DNA from: Candidatus Pacearchaeota archaeon
Lineage (GTDB): Archaea; Nanoarchaeota; Nanoarchaeia; Pacearchaeales; GW2011-AR1
Assembly: GCA_002690445.1 (NCBI GenBank)
Contig: NZER01000462.1
Location: forward strand, 1-16,566
DNA: 16,566 nucleotides
Direction of reading: 5' to 3'
In this document: in pieces, positions 12,252-16,566 of the stretch
How positions within the stretch are numbered: position 1 is the first letter of the stretch
Layout of the letters: every line of letters begins with the position of its first letter
Program-made: the position numbers and the translations under genes
Notes under the pieces: generated by a model
The model's database searches: none
Seen by the model: the letters and a program-made list of their open reading frames with translations, nothing else
What the model was told of the DNA's origin: nothing

Positions 12252-13403
12252 ATGAAAACCCTTTCAAATTTCAACTTCAAAAACAAAACAGTTCTTCTCA
12301 GAACAGATTTAAATTCTGATATTGTAAATAAAAAACTTCTGCCTTCTGAAAGAATTAAACAAGCAGCAGCCACAATTAAAGAGCTAAAGAAAAAGAAAGC
12401 AAAAATAATTATTCTAGCTCACCAAGGCAGACCAGGAAAATCAGACCTCATCTCACTAAAACAACATGCAAATCAGCTCAACAAATACACAAAAGTAAAA
12501 TTCATTCCAGACACTCTCGGCAAAAAAGCAAGGCAGGCAATACAATCTCTAAAATCAGGACAAGCAATTCTTTTAGAAAACATTAGATTCCAGAAAGATG
12601 AATTTAAACCAGAAAAAAATAAAAATAACAAAATAATACAAACCCTCACTCCCCTCTCAGACATATATGTCAACGACGCATTTTCTATCTGTCATAGAAA
12701 TCAAACTTCAATTGTCTCTTTTCCCAAATATCTCCCAAGTTGTGCAGGCAGACTCCTAGAACAGGAAATCAATGCTCTGAAAAAAATAAAACTTAAATCC
12801 TGTTTATTTATTCTCGGCGGAGCCAAGCCAGAAGACAATATAAAACTTTTCAAAAATAACAAAATCCTTGCTTGCGGATTATTTGGACAACTATGCCTCA
12901 TAGTCAAAGGGAAAAATCTCGGAGTTCAAAACAAGTATATCCAGAAAAATCTCAAGCCAGGAAGCAAACTAAAAAAAGAATTAAAAACTCGTATCAAAAA
13001 ACTAGCATCAAAATTATCAACCCCAATAGATTTTGCACTTAAAATTAAAAACAAGCGAAAAGAAATTCCACTAGAGCAATTCCCAAGCAAATATGAAATC
13101 TTTGATATTGGTTCTGCCACAATAGAAAAATATACACAAGAAATAAAAAAAGCAAAAGCAATTTTCATGAAAGGTCCAGCAGGATTCTGTGCTGATACAA
13201 AATTTTGCAAGGGAACTAAAGCTATATTAAAAGCAATTGCCAAAAATAAAGGATTCTCAGTTCTGGGCGGCGGCCACCTTAATGACGCACTAAGACACTG
13301 CAGTATTAACAAAAAAAAGTTTAATCATATTAGTCTTTCCGGAGGCGCTTTAGCAAGATACATAGCCGGAGAAAGACTTCCTGGTTTGGAAGCTTTGAAA
13401 TAA
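12252..13403 (+). CDS. pgk: Phosphoglycerate kinase
   Basis: The protein has 383 residues, within the family range. It converts 1,3-bisphosphoglycerate and ADP to 3-phosphoglycerate and ATP. Seen in order: LLRTDLNSDI, AHQGRPG, ENIRFQKDE, VNDAFSICHRNQTS, SCAGRLLEQE, LGGAKPEDNI, FMKGPAGFCAD, VLGGGHLNDAL, and LSGGALARYIAGERLPGLEAL at the end. The GGGHL form in place of the bacterial GGGDS resembles archaeal PGKs. It follows trxB after 3 bases with no clear ribosome site and takes the product of gap. The coding sequence is Lys-rich and AT-rich, like its neighbours. Confidence 0.95.
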   Translation: MKTLSNFNFKNKTVLLRTDLNSDIVNKKLLPSERIKQAAATIKELKKKKAKIIILAHQGRPGKSDLISLKQHANQLNKYTKVKFIPDTLGKKARQAIQSLKSGQAILLENIRFQKDEFKPEKNKNNKIIQTLTPLSDIYVNDAFSICHRNQTSIVSFPKYLPSCAGRLLEQEINALKKIKLKSCLFILGGAKPEDNIKLFKNNKILACGLFGQLCLIVKGKNLGVQNKYIQKNLKPGSKLKKELKTRIKKLASKLSTPIDFALKIKNKRKEIPLEQFPSKYEIFDIGSATIEKYTQEIKKAKAIFMKGPAGFCADTKFCKGTKAILKAIAKNKGFSVLGGGHLNDALRHCSINKKKFNHISLSGGALARYIAGERLPGLEALK

Positions 13404-13748
13404 TAATGTATAACAAAGGACATATGTCTTAAGGAAACTAAAACTCAAAAGATAAACAACCCCTCGCAAAATCCGCTCCTTACGTTGCTTTCCCATTTTG
13501 CTCCACTAAAATTTATAATCAGTTACAGATTCCTTATATTACGTCTAGCATTCTACGATGTGAAAAGAGAAATTGGGCATTAATAAAAATGTGTGCGAGA
13601 GCGAAAGCTGAAGGCGGAGCTCGAGCGAAGTTTGATTTTAATAAGTTATTTTAAGGATAGGGCATATGTCCCCCGAGCGCACGCTCTGAAATAATAAGAA
13701 CATTTATTAATTCTATTTTTCTTTTCATACTAAGAGAGGTAAAATAAA
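13404..13748. other. Intergenic stretch between pgk and pfkB-like gene
   Basis: There is no gene of note. GACATATGTC, a perfect 10-base palindrome, lies just after pgk (near 13420-13429). Repeat copy B fills 13547-13672. A TATA-like CATTTATTAATT near 13701-13712 serves the PfkB gene, and GAGAGGT near 13733-13739 is its ribosome site. Confidence 0.6.
13547..13672. repeat. Dispersed noncoding repeat, copy B (shorter)
   Basis: It matches copy A (1329-1517) in two blocks: 13547-13603, and 13611-13657 with TTATTTTAAG. The inserted middle of copy A is absent. Upstream of both copies there is weaker similarity (TTTATAATCAG before 13547; TTTAGTAATCAG before 1329). The copy ends in the palindromic GGGCATATGTCCC, at the same place where copy A has a different palindrome. 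Confidence 0.7.
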
Positions 13749-14645
13749 ATGTTTGATGTAGTTACATTTGGTTCAGCAGTCGCAGACACATTTGTCGACA
13801 CTAACCTTGCTGAAAAACGCGGACACATAGCATATCCAGTCGGAGCCAAGCTCTTAATTAAAGATCTAAAATTTGATATTGGCGGAGGGGGAACAAACAC
13901 AGCAGTTGCTTTTTCAAGACTTGGCTTAAAAACAGGATGCGTCTGCAAAATCGGAGACAGCAAAGCTGGCCAGGATATTCTTCAACTCCTAAAAAAAGAA
14001 AAAATAGACTTTCTAGGAAAGCAGCAAAAAAACACTCTCAGCGGGCAGTCCATTATTCTTGACAGCAAAGAAAACAACAGAACAATCTTAACATATAAGG
14101 GGGTAAACAATAACATCTCCTTCAATGAAATAAAAAAATTCCAAACCAAGTGGCTTTACTTTTCCTCCCTCCTTGGAAAAAGTTTTGAATCGCAGATAAA
14201 ACTGGCCAAGACTCTGACAAAAAAAGGAGCAAAACTTGCCTTCAACCCGAGCAGCTACCTCATAAAAAGAAAAAATCTAAAACCTCTTTTAAAAATCTGT
14301 CACATCCTAGTCCTAAACAAAGAAGAAGCCCAGATGCTCACAAAAGACAAAGACCAATTAATCGGGCTAAAAAAACTCGGCCCTAAGATTGTTGTTATAA
14401 CGGACAAAAACAAAGAAATTCAGTGCTATAACAGCGAAGAAGATAAAACATACACTCTCAAACCTAATAAAATAAAAGTTGTAGAGAGGACAGGAGCAGG
14501 AGATGCTTTTGCTTCTGGCTTTGTTGCTGGAATTATCGTAGGAAAATCAATCCCGCAAAGCCTGAGACTTGGTCTCAGAGAAAGTGAATCAGTAATTAGG
14601 CATTTCGGAGCTAAGAATAAATTGTTAAGATTGAAGTTAAAATAA
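13749..14645 (+). CDS. PfkB-family sugar or nucleoside kinase
   Basis: The protein has 298 residues, the usual ribokinase-fold length. Both family signatures are present: FDIGGGGTNTAVAFSRLG (about 42-59) and VVERTGAGDAFASGFVAG (about 244-261), where D252 is the catalytic base and GAGD forms the anion hole. It should transfer phosphate from ATP to a sugar or nucleoside hydroxyl. The substrate cannot be read from the motifs. Its place between pgk and aldolase makes a phosphofructokinase-like role attractive, but ribose or other sugars remain possible. GAGAGGT lies 9 bases before the ATG, one of the clearer ribosome sites here. Confidence 0.88.
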   Translation: MFDVVTFGSAVADTFVDTNLAEKRGHIAYPVGAKLLIKDLKFDIGGGGTNTAVAFSRLGLKTGCVCKIGDSKAGQDILQLLKKEKIDFLGKQQKNTLSGQSIILDSKENNRTILTYKGVNNNISFNEIKKFQTKWLYFSSLLGKSFESQIKLAKTLTKKGAKLAFNPSSYLIKRKNLKPLLKICHILVLNKEEAQMLTKDKDQLIGLKKLGPKIVVITDKNKEIQCYNSEEDKTYTLKPNKIKVVERTGAGDAFASGFVAGIIVGKSIPQSLRLGLRESESVIRHFGAKNKLLRLKLK

Positions 14646-14702
14646 GGAAAATCAAATTCTCAAACCCAAACATTTAAATACTATTTTACTCATATGAGTA
14701 AT

Positions 14703-15260
14703 ATGTTACTCAATAAAAAGGAAGCAGAGATTATAGGGGAATTTTCATCTGATTATCATAAAAAGGTTTATGGAAGAGATATCGCCAGAAAGCTGAATTT
14801 GAATCAAAAAACTGTCGCCAATATTCTCAATAATCTAGAAGAAAAAGATATTTTAAAATTTACACAAGAAGGAAGAAATAAATATTATTTTTTAAACACT
14901 TTTAATACCCACATGAAGGAGATTATTAAAATTATTGAAATAAACCGTAAACTGAAATTTTTAAATAAAAATAAAAAACTTAGAGATTTATTTGGAAAAT
15001 TAGAACAAAGGACAAAAGGACTGTTGATTGTATTTGGTTCTTATGCTTCAGGAACTCAAACAAAAAACTCTGATTTAGATCTCTTCGTTGTTGACCAGAT
15101 ATCTGAGATAGATGACTTAGAGGAACTTTATAAAGTAAAAATAAATATTGTTAAGTCAAGTAAAAATAAATTTAATGAGAAAGAGACAATTATTAAAGAG
15201 ATAATAAAAAATCATATTATATTAAAAGGTATCGAAGATTCTGTGGAGTTAATATGGTAA
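14703..15260 (+). CDS. MNT-type nucleotidyltransferase fused to a winged helix
   Basis: The protein has 185 residues from the ATG at 14703. An N-terminal winged helix (about 1-65: GRDIARKLNLNQKTVANILNN) is followed by a Pol-beta-type nucleotidyltransferase domain with IVFGSYASGTQTKNSDLDLF (G112, S113, D124, D126). The third acidic position, often Asp in a strand such as VDLV, appears to be Asn (KINIVK, N148). In HEPN-MNT modules this partner inactivates the HEPN toxin, often by adding AMP. The TATA-like TTTAAATA (14673-14680) fits a leaderless start at 14703; ATG at 14694 would lie upstream of the expected transcript start. It overlaps the HEPN gene by 7 bases. Confidence 0.82.
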   Translation: MLLNKKEAEIIGEFSSDYHKKVYGRDIARKLNLNQKTVANILNNLEEKDILKFTQEGRNKYYFLNTFNTHMKEIIKIIEINRKLKFLNKNKKLRDLFGKLEQRTKGLLIVFGSYASGTQTKNSDLDLFVVDQISEIDDLEELYKVKINIVKSSKNKFNEKETIIKEIIKNHIILKGIEDSVELIW

Positions 15261-15757
15261 GCATTGAATGGTGCTGTAAACAAAAGGACGGGATAAGGTT
15301 AATTGAGCAAAATGAAAATCTCTCTCAAGGTTATATAAAGATGGCTGAAGCTTCAATAGGGACTATGACTAGGGAAAAAGATTATAATTTGATGTTTGCT
15401 ATTTCTGCTTGCTATTATTCAATGTATTATTCTTTATATGCTATTTTGATGAGGCTTGGAATTAAGTGCGAGATCCATTCTTGTACTTTAGAATTTATGA
15501 AATTAGCATTATCAGATTTTTATTCAGAGCAGGATATTAAGACAATAAAAAAAGCTTTTAATTTAAGAAATATAGCACAATACTATATAGACAAGATAAT
15601 TGAAAAGAAGGAGTCTGATTTTATTATAGGGCAGGCCCCTTTATTCTTAGAAAAATCAAAACAAGCCTTATCAAAAATAAACGAAAATGATATAAAGCAG
15701 ATAAGAGATAAGATTATAGATATAAAAGAAAAAAGAGGTAATAAAAAAGGTGATTAA
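15254..15757 (+). CDS. HEPN-domain protein, partner of MNT
   Basis: The protein has 167 residues and is all-helical. The HEPN helix pair is visible as FAISACYYSMYYSLYAILMR (about 48-67) and IKTIKKAFNLRNIAQYYIDK (about 95-114). The usual RNase motif R-x4-6-H is not seen; R105 is followed by N-I-A-Q-Y-Y with Tyr at 110 and 111, closer to the UPF0332-like HEPN group (R-x3-D/Q-Y). It could be a toxin with altered chemistry, a binding partner, or a Tyr target of AMP transfer. The order MNT first, HEPN second, with a 7-base overlap marks them as one unit. A Lys-rich tail ends the protein. Confidence 0.8.
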   Translation: MVSIEWCCKQKDGIRLIEQNENLSQGYIKMAEASIGTMTREKDYNLMFAISACYYSMYYSLYAILMRLGIKCEIHSCTLEFMKLALSDFYSEQDIKTIKKAFNLRNIAQYYIDKIIEKKESDFIIGQAPLFLEKSKQALSKINENDIKQIRDKIIDIKEKRGNKKGD

Positions 15758-15777
15758 AATAATTAACTACAATTAAA

Positions 15778-15801
15778 ATGACCCAACCAAGACCAAAATG
15801 A
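15778..15801 (+). CDS. Seven-codon mini-ORF (MTQPRPK) before aldolase
   Basis: ATG at 15778 opens a 7-codon frame whose TGA overlaps the aldolase ATG (ATGA). It lies in another frame from aldolase, yet its first four residues, M-T-Q-P, equal those of aldolase. AAAATGACYCARCCAA occurs twice, 20 bases apart, so this looks like a short duplication of the start region. It may let ribosomes reinitiate at aldolase. It may also be chance. Confidence 0.35.
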   Translation: MTQPRPK

Positions 15802-16565
15802 CTCAGCCAAAATTAAAACTTAACAAGATTCTCAAAAAAGGCAGAGCTCTTTTCCTAGCTTATGACCAAGGTCTTGAACACGGTCCAGTAGATTTTAATG
15901 ACAAGAATGTTGACCCAGAATATATCATTAACATAGCCAAACAAGGAAAATACACTGCCATAATCCTCCAGAAAGGAATAGCTGCAAAATATCAAAAACA
16001 AATAAGAAAAGCAAAAGTCCCACTTATCATTAAGTTAAATGGCAAAACAAGCCTAGTAAAAGGCGACCCTCTCTCGCGGCAGCTCTGCACTGTTAAAGAA
16101 GCAGTAAAGCTGGGAGCATCTGCAGTTGGCTATACAATCTACCTCGGCTCCCAGCATGAATCTATAATGCTCCAAGAATTTGAAAATATTCTAAGGCAGG
16201 CGCATTCCCACTCCCCACCCCTGCCAGTCGTCGCCTGGATTTACCCCCGCGGCAAATCAATAAAAGGAAAATCAAAAAAACAACTCATGGCATATTCAGC
16301 AAGAACAGGACTTGAGCTTGGAGCAGATATAATTAAAATCCAATATAATGGCAATCCCAAAGATCTCGCTTGGGCTGTTAAATCAGCTGGCAAAACCAAG
16401 ATTGTTATTGCCGGCGGAATAAAAAAACAAGACAGCCAACTAATAAAGCAAACCAAAGAAATCATGAACAGCGGCTGCATTGGCTTGGCAATAGGCAGAA
16501 ACATCTGGCAGCATAAAAAGCCTATGGAGATTACAGGGAAAATAAAGAAGGTTGTTTGGAAGTGA
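15798..16565 (+). CDS. fba: Archaeal class I fructose-1,6-bisphosphate aldolase (DhnA type)
   Basis: The protein has 255 residues, typical of the archaeal DhnA-family class I aldolase. It splits fructose 1,6-bisphosphate into dihydroxyacetone phosphate and glyceraldehyde 3-phosphate, or runs in reverse, with a Schiff-base lysine. The lysine is K180 in GADIIKIQYNG. Other conserved parts are LAYDQGLEHGPVDF (about 20-33), IILQKGIA, VAWIYPRG, and the phosphate-binding VIAGGIKKQDSQ and GLAIGRNIWQ near the C-terminus. Bifunctional aldolase/phosphatases are a different family, so a single function is expected. It follows the HEPN gene by 40 bases and the mini-ORF by an ATGA overlap. The stop is at the window end, so the gene is complete. 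Confidence 0.93.
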   Translation: MTQPKLKLNKILKKGRALFLAYDQGLEHGPVDFNDKNVDPEYIINIAKQGKYTAIILQKGIAAKYQKQIRKAKVPLIIKLNGKTSLVKGDPLSRQLCTVKEAVKLGASAVGYTIYLGSQHESIMLQEFENILRQAHSHSPPLPVVAWIYPRGKSIKGKSKKQLMAYSARTGLELGADIIKIQYNGNPKDLAWAVKSAGKTKIVIAGGIKKQDSQLIKQTKEIMNSGCIGLAIGRNIWQHKKPMEITGKIKKVVWK

Positions 16566-16566
16566 A

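Noticed and set aside
13350..13496. Small minus-strand frame starting MGKQRKERIL with a TATA-like box upstream
   Set aside because: It runs antisense into the end of pgk, has no recognisable product and could arise by chance.

Overview
The window looks archaeal and most likely comes from a DPANN lineage such as Pacearchaeota or Woesearchaeota; this placement is an inference. The grounds are an archaeal rpo7-spt4-S24e-S27ae operon, ScpA, tRNA genes with introns beside the anticodon, AT-rich TATA boxes about 25 bases before start codons (leaderless mRNAs), very short intergenic gaps and many small unrecognised proteins. No phage, insertion sequence or CRISPR array was seen.

Layout. 1-1186 (minus): a three-gene unit with a coiled-coil protein, an unrecognised two-part protein and the start of a nucleotidyltransferase-like gene that runs off the left edge. 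1187-1733: a noncoding stretch holding copy A of a dispersed repeat and a tRNA-Trp(CCA) gene with a 53-base intron. 1734-4673: a small orphan gene, a tightly coupled minus-strand unit (helical protein, 19-codon mini-ORF, GNAT acetyltransferase, PIN-like protein), a second PIN protein, and a RelE-type toxin with a ribbon-helix-helix antitoxin under a palindromic operator. 4733-6634: a small zinc-binding protein, then the RNA polymerase Rpo7, Spt4, S24e and S27ae operon. 6644-9306: an orphan gene, scpA, and hisS preceded by tRNA-His(GTG) with a 57-base intron. 9307-10197: a GC-rich hairpin pair, a 46-residue acidic microprotein and a Tyr-rich secreted protein. 10315-16565: lower glycolysis (bacterial-type GAPDH, phosphoglycerate kinase, class I aldolase), an atypical thioredoxin reductase between gap and pgk, a PfkB sugar kinase, copy B of the repeat, and an MNT/HEPN pair.

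How it fits together. The right third is a central carbon block: PfkB kinase, aldolase, GAPDH and PGK act around the triose-phosphate level, and the thioredoxin reductase probably supplies thiol redox balance. The rpo7 operon joins transcription and translation. The His-tRNA and its synthetase are next to each other and probably co-transcribed. Between these lie PIN, RelE and HEPN/MNT genes, which are small RNA-targeting or toxin-like modules.

The observations most worth checking are the unusual elbow positions of the two tRNAs, the two-copy noncoding repeat, the mini-ORFs coupled by ATGA overlaps, and the HEPN/MNT pair in which a usual catalytic residue looks replaced in each partner.
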